64,000 nt of DNA from Siphonodentalium dalli (GCA_032622095.1 CP136064.1:43420989-43484988), one strand, 5' to 3'. Positions 12,066 to 25,173 are shown, counted from the first letter of the stretch. Numbers and translations are program-made. The notes: generated by a model from the sequence alone, not told the origin.

Positions 12066-12426
12066 CTGAAAACCCGAACATTATCTGACTATAATATAAC
12101 TTAATATAACAGGTAGATAATCTGCTTAGAATCTCCTCATATTGAGACGACAATGTGCTGAAAATGAGAAGAATTTAGTCACATTATCGACTCATAATGA
12201 TTCTAAGCAGATTATATGCGGACAATGACACCAAATAAGCCAACTCACGACGTGTCAGGTGTGTATACGCTCTTTAACATGTGTGTTAACTGTGGCCCGC
12301 GCCACAAATCGAAATAAAGGGTATGAGTCAAATTATCTGCATATTTCAGAATCAAATAATCACATTATGTACCTATTTCATATTATAGGCCGATTATGTG
12401 CGCATTTGCGCGAGGATATATTGGAT
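12066..12426 (+). mobile_element. Family D hairpin element, copy D1
   Basis: About 360 bp matching D4 and D6 along its length. It contains an internal hairpin: ATAATCTGCTTAGAATC near 12117 pairs with GATTCTAAGCAGATTAT near 12199. The end GGATATATTGG near 12414 corresponds to the family terminus GGATATGTTG. The left terminus is eroded, so no target duplication was read. Confidence 0.75.
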
Positions 12427-13431
12427 AATTGCGTCCCGAATCGAGAAGTAAATATTTACAATTGAGCGTAGTTCAGATGATGCAGAGTTATTCGGTCGAG
12501 TTGCTTGAGATTTTCGACGATGTTAGTATAATGTTACATTCGTCCAGTTGGCATAGCTCCTGCATACTAACTTATCAGTTGCAATCACCGAACAGTTCCA
12601 TAATATGTCTTTAAACATGTTCTAGCATATAGTTTCTTAAGCGACAAACATGCATACATACGTCACAACCGAGCAGTATGAAATAAAATTTGCTGTCACA
12701 GGTCATTGATCAAAATATATCAGAGTAATAGCAGCTCATGTTGTCTGGACCAAATGACACACAGTTATTATTGATGTCCCTGAATCTATACAGAAAGTTC
12801 AGTGAAAGGACATACAATCTTTAAAAGGAGGGATTTGTTAAGATTCTGCTTCTCGGTTGTATACTGTATATCGGACGTTATCGAAGCCATCGGTCTGGAG
12901 GTATTGATTGTCGGCGAATATGCTGGGTCGCGACGTGGAAAAGGATTCACGTTCATTACCACACTAACTTTAAGAAACATATCAATCTGAAATTTTGTAT
13001 AATTTGGATGACACGCTAAGCTGTGCTTTTCGATATTGTTATCGCTTGTAATTTCAACACACCCTTCTATTTCAAGATGCTCTATCACTTCCCGACAGTA
13101 TATAGGCCGGGGCGGATTTAGGAACAAAATGAAGTTGATCCTGAATGAACGAGCCCTCGAAATATTTCGCCATTTTCTTATCTGTTGGCACCTACCTGGT
13201 GCACATCACATCATATATACGGTGAACGAATACAAAATAATTATTGTCGCGACCTCGAAAAACCTATTTTATTGCAACTTCGAAAGTGAAATCTGAACAT
13301 TTAAGTTTTTGCTCACAATGACTACACATAACTAAAAACTTACCATTGTATTTGATGTTAGACACAAGCTGGTATCCAAGAACAGGATTAACATCAAAGG
13401 AGACAGCAATCGCCGCACATAGCTCGAATTA
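12427..13431. other. Stretch between D1 and H1
   Basis: No repeat recognised. It contains the candidate exon at 12816-13140; otherwise nothing supported. Confidence 0.4.
12816..13140 (-). CDS. Candidate internal exon, unknown protein
   Basis: Read on the reverse strand, an open frame of 325 bp lies between a plausible splice acceptor (CTCGTTCATTCAG, just upstream of 13140) and a good donor (GTATGT starting at 12815). The open frame continues past the donor to a stop at 12786. It encodes about 108 residues of mixed composition with several Cys and His in the first half (REVIEHLEIEGC, then HSLACHPNY), not low-complexity. I do not recognise the family. It lies in one of the few stretches without identified repeats, which is the main reason for listing it. 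It could equally be a chance frame. Confidence 0.2.
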
Positions 13432-13954
13432 TTAAAGATACGGACGGCGTTGGCGGTGGGTATGCTGTTAAAATATTCACCTCGATCAAAAACCGCCATA
13501 AACAGAAATACTAGTAAAATATAGACAGACTTTGTTCTTATACCAATCAGAAATATGGCATAAACAGTATGTTATTGTCAAATGTTTTTCATTTGTTTTG
13601 TAAACAAAAGCAAAAATCGTTACAGAACCTGGCTTTTGTTTAGCTCCGGATATGGTAAACATAAAGAACGTTATTTGTTACTGTTTTCCCAGATATGGAA
13701 ATAATAAAGAGCCTTTATATCATTTGTGTGTGATCAACCAATATAATTCAGATTTGTTTTGTAAACAGAAGCAAAACTTCTGTAACAAGAGCAGGCCCTT
13801 GTTTACGTACACCATCGTACGTCTTGACGACAATATACTATTTAAACGCTGATTATGAACAAAACTATATCTATTTTAATATTCCATCTGTTGATGGCGA
13901 TTTGAACAAATATGAATATTTCTGCAATGAACTCCGCCCGTGCCATTACGATAT
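13432..13954 (+). mobile_element. Family H MITE, copy H1
   Basis: A 523-bp element colinear with H2 (38527) and H3 (40578). It starts TTAAAGATACGGACGGCGTT and ends at the family end CGCCCGTGCC, but has lost the final CTTTAA seen in H3. Internally it carries related short phrases such as TTGTAAACAAAAGCAAAA and GTAAACAGAAGCAAAACTTC. No coding capacity. Confidence 0.8.
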
Positions 13955-14345
13955 TTTGGGATCTTCTATCTAAATATATGTTGTCCATGTTAGAAGAGAC
14001 CAATGATATGGACACAATAAAGCTAAACTTAACTCTCCCCACCGTCGGATCATACGTTGACAGACCTCTTCCGATGTCTGGATTAGATATACCTTGTCAT
14101 ATTATAGCTTATTATGTTGATGATCGTCTCTAGCAAACAAAGCATTAAAAAACAATCTCAGTGCCACTCTGCAGCGCCGGGAATCGTTATTTATTGACGG
14201 CTTCTACTATGGCAGGTATAGATGAATTTTCTGATATGAGGTCATATCCTGTGCAGAATTATTGATGTATCTGCCCTTTTATTATGGGAATGAGTACTAA
14301 TATATTTCGTATTTTATCTATTTCTTATTTGCGCTCAAATTAATG
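13955..14345. other. Stretch between H1 and M
   Basis: Nothing identifiable; the short frame at 13912-14133 starts inside H1. Confidence 0.4.
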
Positions 14346-14835
14346 TCAAAAGAAGTGGTATATTAAGCGCGCTATTTTCGCGCCCAATATCGCAATAATG
14401 TTGCAAGTTGAAACGCTTATAATCGCGCCGCTTGCAATATTATTGCCATATTTTGCGCTTAATATCGCAATATTTCGCGCTTAATATTGCGAAATCTGCG
14501 CTCAAAATTGTGACAAAGCAAACTAGTGCTTCTTCTATTTTGTTTATTGTATAAATAGAGACAATGTTTTAGATTTGTACATAATTATAGTTGCAAATGC
14601 TATAAATGTACATTATATGTACACTATATTCACAGTATTTATCTAATATAAATATAACACTATCGGGTCTGTATGAAATTTTGGGCGCTTAAATGTCGCA
14701 ATGTTTTGCGCTCAATATCGCAATAACAAGCGCGACAAATTTTTGGTATTGCGATATGATCGCGCCTTTTTCGAAATTAAGCGCGCTCAATGTCAACCTC
14801 AATAAATGCGCGCATCAATATACCACTTCTTCTGA
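14346..14835. mobile_element. MITE M with GCGC/AATATT palindromes
   Basis: A 490-bp segment bounded by inverted ends TCAAAAGAAGTGGTATATT (14346) and AATATACCACTTCTTCTGA (ending 14835). The first 180 bp and last 150 bp are crowded with TTAATATTGCGAAA- and GCGCGC-type words in both orientations, around an AT-rich centre. No target duplication beyond the inverted ends was clear and there is no reading frame. Class unknown. Confidence 0.7.
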
Positions 14836-16955
14836 TTGGTACTTTACATAAAATGAACCCCAATATGGCCACCTATCGATATTGACATACATGTATCGTG
14901 ATGTTGTTATTTTTATGGATGGAGGCTCCACGTAGAGAGGATTAATATGTACGAGAAATTCCATTTCCTGGAGAAATCACCGACTCCACTCCGAAACGAA
15001 ATTGACAAACCTATCAAGTTACATTCCGTTTTCGTAGATGCACTAATCTCCGCTGATCGGGATCATAACCAGTTTCTCAATAGCTAGACCACTTGCGTAG
15101 TCCTAATATGGCACGAACCTCTCCAACTGAGCCACAGGAGGTATTTCTCATACAGCATACATGTACTTTACTGGAATAGATGCACACTTTTTCAAAATGT
15201 AGCAGGGCATGCACGTGCATCACGTAATGTTTCCGAGCTATAAGTTTGATGGAGCGATAATCTCCAAAAGGGTGGAAGTCTCCGACTCTCATTTATGCTG
15301 CTCAACAAATATCGAATATATACCCATTTCATATGCCACCGGTTTCGAACGCCCTGCACTCACTGCATGGTTGTGTCAGCAACATGGGTTACGTATGCAA
15401 CATGTTAATATACAAAGTATATACAGACTTTATATCCCCCGTGTCTGGGCGTAATATAGGGCATGCGTGCGATAGTGGAGGCATGGCGCATATAGCAAAA
15501 CCAACGTCACAAGCTGTCGTTGGCTAAACATACCGTTTATACTGACAACCACTTTCAATATTCAGTGTATACACGTATATACACGAGTCGTATTGTATAT
15601 ATATTCAAACGCCGGCCGTGTCATGTCTGTCAGCTCTTAAAATCTATAGTTGCGTGCATTAATTTTCGCACAGACGCTCAGCATTTTCTGCCTCAGACAA
15701 TTTATTGTTCACATTGAGGTGCGCCTACTGCCACGCAAAAAGCACCGACATTCCCTTTTTATGGATTGCTCGCCTCACAATTGACGCATGATTCGAGACT
15801 GATTGCGAAGAGAGAAGTGGCGTGCTGGCGTCAGAAGCAAACCACTTAGAAAAAATAGCAGGCCCAGCCTCTCGTTCTCTCTGAAATAATTGAATATAGC
15901 AATCTAGGAACAGCCATCGAACAAAATTTACACCAATCAACAAGATTACTGTAATTTCTTTATGTATTTCATGTGACATGCATTAGTATAAACAGATGTA
16001 GGTCACATCACGAGATCAATGACTTCTTATGTATGGGGAACGAAGACAGATATTCGCCATCACCCAATTACTTTATACACCAATTTATTTGTATCTCGTG
16101 GAACTTAATTAACGTTATAAAAAGAGGAGATTAATTTCCTTGGTCAACCCTCAAACCCCAGCCGTCTATTGTCGAATATCATTGGGGATTGGACGGTATA
16201 ATGGAAGCCACCTCTAGTTGTGATGCAGGCAACGGGCTGTTTCATCTTGCAATTGACGTCAGCATATTTCATGCATATTTCCATCACACAGTTTTAAGTT
16301 GCCTTAATTACGACAGTCTATAGCTCGCTATGCAATTCTAAGCCGTCCAATATGGTGCTATTCCCGATACACACGGCAACATGAATGCATGTCTCAGTTG
16401 TTTGCCGGATGTTGGTGGTTCATATGTCCAGTGTGGATATTTCCCAAATGAACGTAACACTCTATATATGCGACCTTTATTCCGGTAGTCAAATATTGCA
16501 TGTCGTTTTGGAATAAGTTTGTCAAATTGTCCGACAAAATAAACCAACACGTGCAATACATGTAGTTGTGCTATCTAGATTGTGATTGAATCCATGGGTT
16601 TGCATATGTAGCTTTGTTCATGAATGATTTAGTTTTCGAAACAAATTCCATGTCGAACAATTAGACCATGAGCCGAGATATGGAAACCCTCCCCTATATA
16701 ATTGAAGCTTGTTTGTCATCTGAGAAGTGTCGCTTCCGAATTTTACGGCACGTTTTACATCTGTGGCGTATTTGCGTAATTTGTACATTTTCGTGGGGTA
16801 GGTGTAATGTTTCCCCCAATACTGGGTACAATTTAACATCTAACGAGCTGAATTTGTTATTATCTTGAAGCAGTATTATCATACATGCGCAATATAGAAC
16901 ACAATTAAACATGGATACATTATTGTAATTTTCGTGAATTTACTCTCAATGTCTC
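14836..16955. other. Stretch between M and B2
   Basis: Largely without recognised repeats. A reverse-strand frame at 15725-15979 contains a good acceptor-like site (TTCAATTATTTCAG) upstream of a charged stretch, but I cannot assign it. Frames at 15209-15527 and 16338-16912 overlap in several phases with no domain signature. Confidence 0.4.
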
Positions 16956-16958
16956 TTA

Positions 16959-18619
16959 TGCCGGATTCGTCATCTCGGGTTTAAACATGGTCTGCGTAAA
17001 CATCTAGGTTTAAACGCCGTTTGGTAGCTAAATCCATTGTTAAACCCGACACCGCAGGTCTATAAGTGACGCACACGTCATCGCTGGTTTAAAACTGGTC
17101 CAGCCAGACCAGCGGTTCAGGAATAGTGTCTCTGTATCTTCGAGATAATTAATCGTACTTTCCTAATGCGGACCGTCGCATTTTCTTGATTGCGAAAATT
17201 AATAATTACGACAGCGATCATATTTTGATTGTAAATTTATAAGCGAGAAACACTCGCACCTATAAAGCGTGTGGGGATAAGTTTTTTTCAATTTCGATAA
17301 TTTTTGTTTTTGCGTTTTATAAGCTTAAAAACCGGCAAACTATACCATATAATTCGACGGTCCAGCTAAACCAGTTTAACGAGATCACGAATCCGTCTTT
17401 TCTCGATCGCGGTTTACCAAACAATCAGATCAAAAGGTGGAACCGTATAATCTCGAGTGAGGGCGTGTCTAAGTGGCGACTGCCGACTGGTGTTATTGTG
17501 TCAGTTGATTCAATCGCATGCACACGAGCTTTGCTCAGGTATGGACATGTTCCTTCAATATGATTGTTACAACTATCTTGCGGCTGTTTTTTGCTTTTGT
17601 TTTTGGCTTCAGGCAATCACAAAAACTGGTGTTTTCTACTAATTCATTTGAAGGGTTCAACGTTTTAATTTTGACACAAATACGATGTTAATGTATGACC
17701 AGATAAGCTATACATATAGTTTGCAATCCTAAAATTATATTTCTAGATGGGTCAAATTTGATAACTTATTTTGATGTAGATCATACCAGTAAGCTCTACA
17801 CTGGATACGCCCATAAATTCCCATAATATTCCACCAGTTCAAAACATGGGAACCTTTTTATTTTCTGCATGACGGGAAATTTATGACATTGAAAAAAGCA
17901 ACGCGTGTAATATATTTCTTTATTAAAAGCTGCCCCTCTGCATGTTGCCCACTTCCAACAGTTCAGATGCCGATACTGGTGTGCACTCATATTGCCTTTA
18001 CTTGACTGACAAGTTGGTCCAGGATAATACGATTATGGAGCCTGTGTTTAAATGCTGTTTCTTGTTAGATTCAACTACTTACTCAACTTAACAACACAAT
18101 GTTTTTCAATTTTTCTTAATTAATGTTTTCTTATTTTAAATAAACAATTTGAAAACCTAACCTACCATCTGCATGGTTGCCCTGAGTCACCACTCCTAAT
18201 TTGGTTGAAATCGGTCCAGGGGTATTGAAGACAAGTTGCGAACAGACAAATGGACATAGGGATGTACAGCTCCTATACCTTTAATATATAGAGATATACA
18301 TGTAAATACACCAAATGGTGTCTTTACGGATAAAGCATCTTGCAGAAAATCTATCACAAAGTGACGAACAATAAATCCAATGAGCGTGCGCGCATTCGCG
18401 ATAATTTATGGCGTGTCAATAACATTATATCGGCCTGTAATTTGGTCCTATTGGTAAGAGGGTAGTTTGATTGCATGCTCATATCACCAAATCAAGTTGT
18501 CAATTAGCTGGCAACTTAACGATAAAAACGCCCCTTAGACCCGGATTGGCTGAATCGCCAATGTAGGTTTAAACTAGGTTTAAACTTGGAGGTTTAAACA
18601 GGAGATGACGATTCCGGTC
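16959..18619 (+). mobile_element. Family B transposon, copy B2
   Basis: A 1,661-bp copy colinear with B1, with ends TGCCGGATTCGTCATCTC and GAGATGACGATTCCGGTC. It is flanked by TTA (16956-16958 and 18620-18622). It is shorter than B1 and B3 because of internal deletions, including near 18050. The invariant core is at 17449-17488. Confidence 0.85.
17449..17488 (+). other. Invariant 40-bp core of family B (B2)
   Basis: Identical to 9456-9495 and 53959-53998; see B1 core. In this copy the downstream B-box-like motif reads TTGATTCAATC. Confidence 0.6.
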
Positions 18620-18622
18620 TTA

Positions 18623-21573
18623 ATGTTTATTGCGAGGAGCATGAACTGGTCATACTTTCAGTATTTGAACAGGTCATACTTTCAGTATTTTGAGGATCGT
18701 CACGGTCTTAATGTCGTTGTCTGCAGTTATTTACCTGAAGTTTTTGTGAAGAGTAATAGCGAAGCTAGTATTTTTTTTATCAAGTATGAGGGGCAGAAAT
18801 AGACAAATATGACGCACCGGTGGAAATGGTTTTGTTGTGGAGCAAGTTAATTATAATTCTACAATTGTATAAATATACAATTTGCTACTGAGAGATAATA
18901 AAAATAATGGATCTGAAACGACAGCTTGGCATGTAACTACAAATGTTTAGAATCATCCCATTTGCTTTTCATAACATCTACTAATGAAAGAAAATTGCAT
19001 CAGATCTTCGGTTATGTCCTGAAAATAAAGTATCGATGTTGATATGCTGAAGATAAATCGTGGTCCGGAAAAGTAGTTTGTCCAAAATAAAAAATAAATA
19101 AAATGGATACTCCTATCACAACCAAAATATTGACAACAGTGTCTTCACGAAATGAACATAGTTTGCCCCATGTGAATATTGTTGTTTGGTCTGAGATGCC
19201 GAGAATGTATTTAGGTTTCCATATATTTACTTACAACAACAAGCAGCAATATACGCTATTCAATAAAATCTGATTTGAAAACAGAATTGGCTTTTCGCCA
19301 ATAGAGACAATTGTTAGAAACAACACATGGCATATGAAGTAGGTGTGGCGTGCTGGGGGGGGGGGGGGGGGGGTACCTATATAACAGTCCTAAATAGGCC
19401 GAGCGGAAACCTGGATGAGTAACGTGTCAACCAAGACATCTGACGAGCAGTGGATAGGGCGGTACAGCGACCGGATCGTCGACACTGCATGGCTATATAC
19501 CTGGCATTACCTGAGTGTTACCAATAGGCGGACTAGATTATAACTTACACTGTGAGCATGATAAATACTACACCCAAATCCATATGAGTTGACCAGCCTA
19601 ACAAGAGTAGAGACCAGTATAAAATGCTATGATTTATTTACAATGACCAGAATAATATTGTGTATTATAAGCTATGACAACAATATGAACAATCTGTACA
19701 CACTATATTACGGGAATAAGTATTGCATAAAGCAGTGATGGAATACCCACGAGTAAATTACTTCTATTAATGCGATTATTAATATATGACTGAACCAACA
19801 TATACTATAGTAATTGAGCTACCTGTGAGGAATAATAACATGACCTGGACAAACCTGTTATGTATGTCTGATGTGTGGAATGGTACTGCAACAGCTACTG
19901 ATAAAGTATGGACGTGGTACGTGTACTGGATGCATAGTGTACATGTGGGCTGATCTGTAACCTGGGCCTCAACCAAGTGTGGACATCTATGTGTCAGCAG
20001 GCAGCACTGGAAATGGTTTCACCTGGGATGGGCGTAATACCGAGCCTCGGCAAAGCAATCGACCAAGTGGTGATGAGTAGTTGTATGGTTGGTTTCTGTC
20101 TTGATATGTACTGTGCCAGGTCTGCATTTGGATTCGGATTGTCTAATTGTTACATCTGCCATGGTTAGACAGACGTGGTCTGTGAGTGAAGCTGTGCTGT
20201 CCATAATCCAGGTGATGCATCTCTGCCTGTCCTCGTGCATCTAAACCTTGCTGATTCTGACTAAGCTGTGATGCATATATCTGTCCTCTTGCATCTAAAC
20301 CTGGCTCTGATTCTGACTGAGCGGGATGCATCTGTCTGTCCTCGTGCATCTAAACATGGCTCTGATTCTGACTTACCTCCTGTATGGATAGCATGACTAG
20401 AGTACCACTATTCCTCACAGGCTAACGCAAGAACTAACATATACTACAAATGTACTACAAGAGTACTAAGAATAAGAGTAAAGAATGACTTCGACTGAAG
20501 TCTGAATTGCGGAGAAATTTACCAAGTGGAAAAGTGCATGACTTATGCGTTGAAATTACCTAAACGGAAAGTGCATTCACCAAGATTGCTAGCTGTAGAT
20601 GCTCTATAATAGTAGCCTAGCATGGTATTCTTTTGTCGCCTGGATGCGTATGGAAATTATGCTGATATACGCTTGGAATTGAGCTCGACTGTAATGAAAG
20701 TCGTTGGATGCCCTTGCATCGTTGTTGACAAAGTGACGTAAGTTGCTATGCCGAGAGAGAAAGTTGAAAGCCAGCGACGTTGGCGGTATTTATACACAGC
20801 CAACCGGAAACAAGGCCGTTAAAAATAGCATAGCAACGTACATCACGCGGCACGTAGGATTTCCCGTAATATTTACAATTATGAAAGTTACAGATCAGCC
20901 AAGCGATCTGTGAAATAAAACGGATCAAACTGATGAAATCGTACGAACACGACGAATAGATTTACGATATAAATCGCGATGAACATTAGGAAAGTAAAAT
21001 TACGAAAAATGGGGCAAACATAGAACTTAATTAGAAAGATTTTACAATTAGTTAACCCTCTCACGCTACATAGCCACTATTAATACCAATTAAAACATAT
21101 GAAACCAAAGAAAAGCAATTAGAAACTGCAAGTCTATTTTCCCTAAAATTATGGACATTATATAAATGAAATAAAACGTGAACCTCTACTTCAAATGGGG
21201 CACAATCAGGACAGTAACCTGCATATAACACCACACCAGATCACCTGCTCTCGCGAGACACCGGGTTGAAAAGACTAAATTGGTAGTGTGATCACAGAAA
21301 GCGGTGGATCGTTCACAAAAATAGACCGAACAATTAGAAACGTTGTTTCATGCATAACCAAAAGCCGAACAAACATCAGCCTACTGATAGCTGGCAAATA
21401 ATAAACTTGATTATCCCGTGTTTCGGAGACTCCTAGTACTATTCCGAGGTCAAAGCCGGTACACACGCCCTAAGTCGATCGGCTCTCTCAACACCGCGGA
21501 GATTTATAAGAAAAGGCATATTACAAACAATATATGGATATCATGATCTCTGGAAGCCGTGACCATTCACAAC
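18623..21573. other. Stretch between B2 and G1
   Basis: No gene supported. It holds a 25-bp duplication (GGTCATACTTTCAGTATTT twice, 18644-18694), a 19-base G run at 19355-19373, and the tandem array at 20214. The reverse complement of TACCTGTGAGGAATA (19821) recurs near 20409, hinting at a further uncharacterised element. Confidence 0.4.
20214..20373 (-). repeat. 56-bp tandem repeat, 2.9 units
   Basis: Units start at 20214, 20270 and 20325, each carrying GTCCTCGTGCATCTAAACC. The reverse strand stays open through the array and would encode a repeating peptide (GLDARGQ), but the frame is short, so I treat it as a minisatellite. Confidence 0.8.
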
Positions 21574-22410
21574 GGTAGTGTCCACGACACCGTAGCTCAA
21601 CTTAGAGATGCGATAATGTCATACCTTACAGTCAATAGAGCGATCAGGTATGCGGAAAGTACTAATAAGTAATACCGGATGTCATCCCGAAGAGCCATAT
21701 GAAGTTTGGGATCAATAGGATGAAAATATTGGGTGCATGGCATGCCTAAGTAATTAGACATGCACAGATTACAATCCAAGAGAGATGCCGACAGCCATGT
21801 TTTGATGGAAAATCATTCAAATTCGATAGCTCCCACCGAGAGGTGATCATAAGCATGCCTGTAAATTTTCAAAACATTTCTCGGACAAATGCGGGCTGCA
21901 GAATGTGCCGCTGAAATCATTTTTTTTAATTCACGATTTGGGGGTGGGAATCAATGTCGCCCATCTAGAGGTCACAATGTTGATCCACATAAAGTTTCAA
22001 AACATTTCACCAATAATTGTAGCCGAAATATCACCCCGAAGTTCCAATTGAAGTTTTGTGATGATCGAACGAGGGAGGTGGCCTGTAGTGTGTACCGAAG
22101 GAGTTTGTCACTCAGCGAGTAAAATCCCAGATGGATACCTGCCGACGGCAATGTTTTTATACAAAATTGTTCAAATTCAATAGCTCCCATTCAGGCGTGA
22201 TCCCAAACATGCCTGTACATTTTCAAAACAATTATACATTAAATGCGGACTGCATAGTGTTCCGATGCATTCACATTTGAAATCCAAAATGGCTGCTGGC
22301 GGCCATGTTATTTGTTTTACGAATGTCGGAAAAAAAATCGATGGCTCCCATCTATAGGTGATTTTGAAGCTCCATCTGGAGTTTGGTGACGATCGGATGA
22401 GAGCTGTGAC
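21574..22410 (+). repeat. Family G repeat, copy G1
   Basis: Degenerate units of about 170 bp, each with an AATCCAAGATGG...GGCCATGTT phrase followed by AAAATCGATGGCTCCCATCT and a GTGACGATCGG-type motif. It is related to G2 (33118) and inverted G3 (37483). The left end GTCCACGACACCGTAGCTC matches the left end of G2. No coding capacity. Confidence 0.7.
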
Positions 22411-22544
22411 ATGTAGGGTATGCTAACGGAAACTACCATTAAGTTGGTATAACGACTTGTTATTATATAAATGATCTAATAAGAGAGAACAATATGGCAG
22501 TGTAAATAGTTTTGTTTCCAAGAACGATACAATCTGAAGAGAAA

Positions 22545-23015
22545 ATAGCGACCAGACAGTCTTCAGAGCGGCAGTGAAACTACAAACCATCCAACCTACT
22601 ACAAACGGGGCAAAGACGAATATGGAATCCTATGAATTCCTGATATACAGAATGATTGCACGAAACGTGCAAATACAACATACCACAAACGTGGCAAAGA
22701 CTTATATTGAATCCTATGCATTCCGAAGATACAGAATGATTGCATGAAATTTGCAAATCCAACAATTCCACACGACGTGGCACAAACTATATACACATGG
22801 AATACATGTTAACAGACATATAAAATGTCGACTTATCTAATTAAATCGCCTGTCCCTGATGAGTAGTCGGCGATTAAAAATAGACACGAAACGCTAGCTT
22901 ATAGTGACTATCCAAATTCATAGCATAGTGTCGGGCACCGCGTGGAACACAACGCTACCTCCAGTCAATGGCTTTCGGTTGGATGTACATACACCATCTT
23001 ATATACAAACTTGAC
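22545..23015 (+). repeat. 471-bp direct duplication, copy 1
   Basis: It begins ATAGCGACCAGACAGTC and ends TATACAAACTTGAC. The sequence recurs at 24703-25173 with the same length, no indels and about seven substitutions by eye (roughly 98.5 percent identity). It contains an internal 84-bp tandem unit with GAATCCTATGNATTCC. It could be an LTR pair, but ends are not TG...CA and no 5-bp target duplication is seen. Confidence 0.85.
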
Positions 23016-23147
23016 ATTCCTCGGTGAGAGTAATCCTGTTGAATAACTGGTTTACTTATCAGGTATCCTGTCTGCTTAGACTGTGTAGCTGTGTTTTGTG
23101 GTGATCCGAATATGCCTGGATAAGTCACTATACAATTCATGGACATC

Positions 23148-23615
23148 TACAATGCTATATTATAGCTATAACTATACCTATACAAATATCCCTAAATGGG
23201 CACACTATAATTGTGTATATACCACCACGAGTATATGCTCGGGTCATAAACTAATAATGCTGTATTATTCTTATAGCGAACGGTACACGCTAGATATACA
23301 CATGACATTTCAAGGACCCGCTTATCAACGGATTTGCGCCAGCCTTGGTGTTAGGATTGACTAATTGAATAAACTATACCGAAACGAAAGTTTCCAGTAA
23401 CAATGCTATATTATTGATATAGCTATACATATACAAATACCCCACTGAACGGGCGCACTACAATTGTGTATATGACACCACGAATACACGCTCGGGTCAC
23501 AAACTAACAATGGTATATTATAGCTAATGATACACGCTAAATATACAGCTATATTATCACTATAGCTATACACATTTATATCCCAATTTAATGGGTGCAC
23601 TTAGATGTGCAGATG
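23148..23615 (+). repeat. Diverged ~250-bp tandem repeat
   Basis: AATGCTATATTATAGCTATA and the following TATACAAATA...GGGC(A/G)CACTA segment recur at about 23148, 23402 and in part at 23549. Short overlapping frames here are by-products. Confidence 0.6.
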
Positions 23616-23962
23616 ATGTCTGGACAATTCTCATGAATTAATTCTCATCCATTAGCGATGCATGTGCTATTTAGAACCCACTGTTACCTATAAAGAATGA
23701 TAAATTCGCAATTGGTATCATGTTCTGGCATGCTAGCAAGAACCTATATGGCCCACTAGTTCATTTGGACAATCCAATTTGATTCTATGCTCTATCTTGT
23801 CTGGATTTGCACACCTGCTGGGCCTTCTGGCATTTACCATTATTTCAACCCATATCTTTGTGATGAGTGGTGGATGTTACGCTCTATTTCGCTAACATGG
23901 AATTAACATACATATTGCATATAATATGCAAATTTAAACTGGAATCCGATGTATTCCACCAA

Positions 23963-24190
23963 GAATATGACATATATATTGCATGTAATACGCAGACTGT
24001 ATAAAATATGCAACTTCTCCTGAACGGAACTGATATATGCCAAGCCATCGGAGCTCGCAAGAAATTGAACCATGAATATGACACCTATATTGCATGCAAT
24101 ATGCATACTGCATAAATATGCAACTTCTCCTGAATGGAACTGCTATATGCCAAGCCATCGGAGCTCGCATAGAATATGGCATATATATTG
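23963..24190 (+). repeat. ~100-111-bp tandem repeat
   Basis: GAATATGACATATATATTGC recurs at 23963, 24074 and 24172 with AACTTCTCCTGAACGGAACT and GCCAAGCCATCGGAGCTCGC in each full unit. The reverse-strand frames crossing it are repeat-driven. Confidence 0.8.
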
Positions 24191-24239
24191 CACGCAATGT
24201 GCAGAATAATAGTGACACCCAATTGGAATCTTATGTATT

Positions 24240-24463
24240 CCGTGTATACATGTACACCAAGTCTTGACTTTCGACGTACCCGAAATTTGGGTGAAACAAC
24301 ACGAAGAAGTCAAATTATACCTAAATCAATGTTTTGGCATTATTTAAACTTCGCCAAACTTCGAAATCCAAAACCTTGGACAGAGGCTAGATTGAAAACA
24401 TATGTGCCAATTAATGGTAATCAATTCATTCTTGACGCCACAGTCAGAAATATGTCAGACTAA
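24240..24463 (+). CDS. Weak candidate coding segment, unknown protein
   Basis: The non-repetitive tail of an open frame that starts inside the preceding tandem repeat (ATG at 24176) and stops at 24461-24463. About 70 residues, basic, with no low complexity (for example RSQIIPKSMFWHYLNFAKL). No domain recognised and no clear splice sites. It lies between the two 471-bp duplicates. Probably chance, or a remnant of the element that the duplicates bound. Confidence 0.12.
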
Positions 24464-24702
24464 GATAAACGGCGAGTCAAATACGACACATAAAGTGATT
24501 AATTTCTTATCCCAACATCAGTGGTATCAATTTCACACCACATATGTGGCATATATCGTCACGTGACCCAACCAACTTATGTTAGCTGGACTAGACTGGG
24601 CACTAAAGCCATTGGACACGCCTTAAAGCGTGATTGACTGCTGAATTGCCACGTGCTGCTGGGTATATACTACACAACTCAAAATATCGGATTTGTTATC
24701 TT

Positions 24703-25173
24703 ATAGCGACCAGACAGTCTTCAGAGCGGCAGTGAAACTACAAACCATCCAACCTACCACAAACGGGGCAAAGACGAATATGGAATCCTATGAATTCCTG
24801 ATATACAGAATGATTGCACGAAACGTGCAAATCCAACATACCACAAACGTGGCAAAGACTAATATTGAATCCTATGCATTCCGAAGATACAGAATGATTG
24901 CATGAAATTTGCAAATCCAACAATTCCACACGACGTGGCACAAACTATATACACATGGACTACATGTTAACAGACATATAAAATGTCGACTTATCTAATT
25001 AAATCGCCTGTCCCTGATGAGTAGTCGGCGAATAAAAATAGACACGAAACACTAGCTTATAGTGACTATCCAAATTCATAGCATAGTGTCGGACACCGCG
25101 TGGAACACAACGCTACCTCCAGTCAATGGCTTTCGGTTGGATGTACATACACCATCTTATATACAAACTTGAC
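24703..25173 (+). repeat. 471-bp direct duplication, copy 2
   Basis: Second copy of 22545-23015. Flanking sequences differ on both sides, so the duplication boundaries are sharp. The 1.69 kb between the copies has no recognisable polymerase or gag frame. Confidence 0.85.

Noticed and set aside
19355-19373. 19-base G run as a regulatory G-quadruplex
   Set aside because: A pure homopolymer with no surrounding G-tract pattern; more likely slippage or an assembly-sensitive site.
22545-25173. LTR retrotransposon bounded by the 471-bp repeats
   Set aside because: Ends are not TG...CA, no 5-bp duplication is present, and no gag or polymerase frame lies between them.
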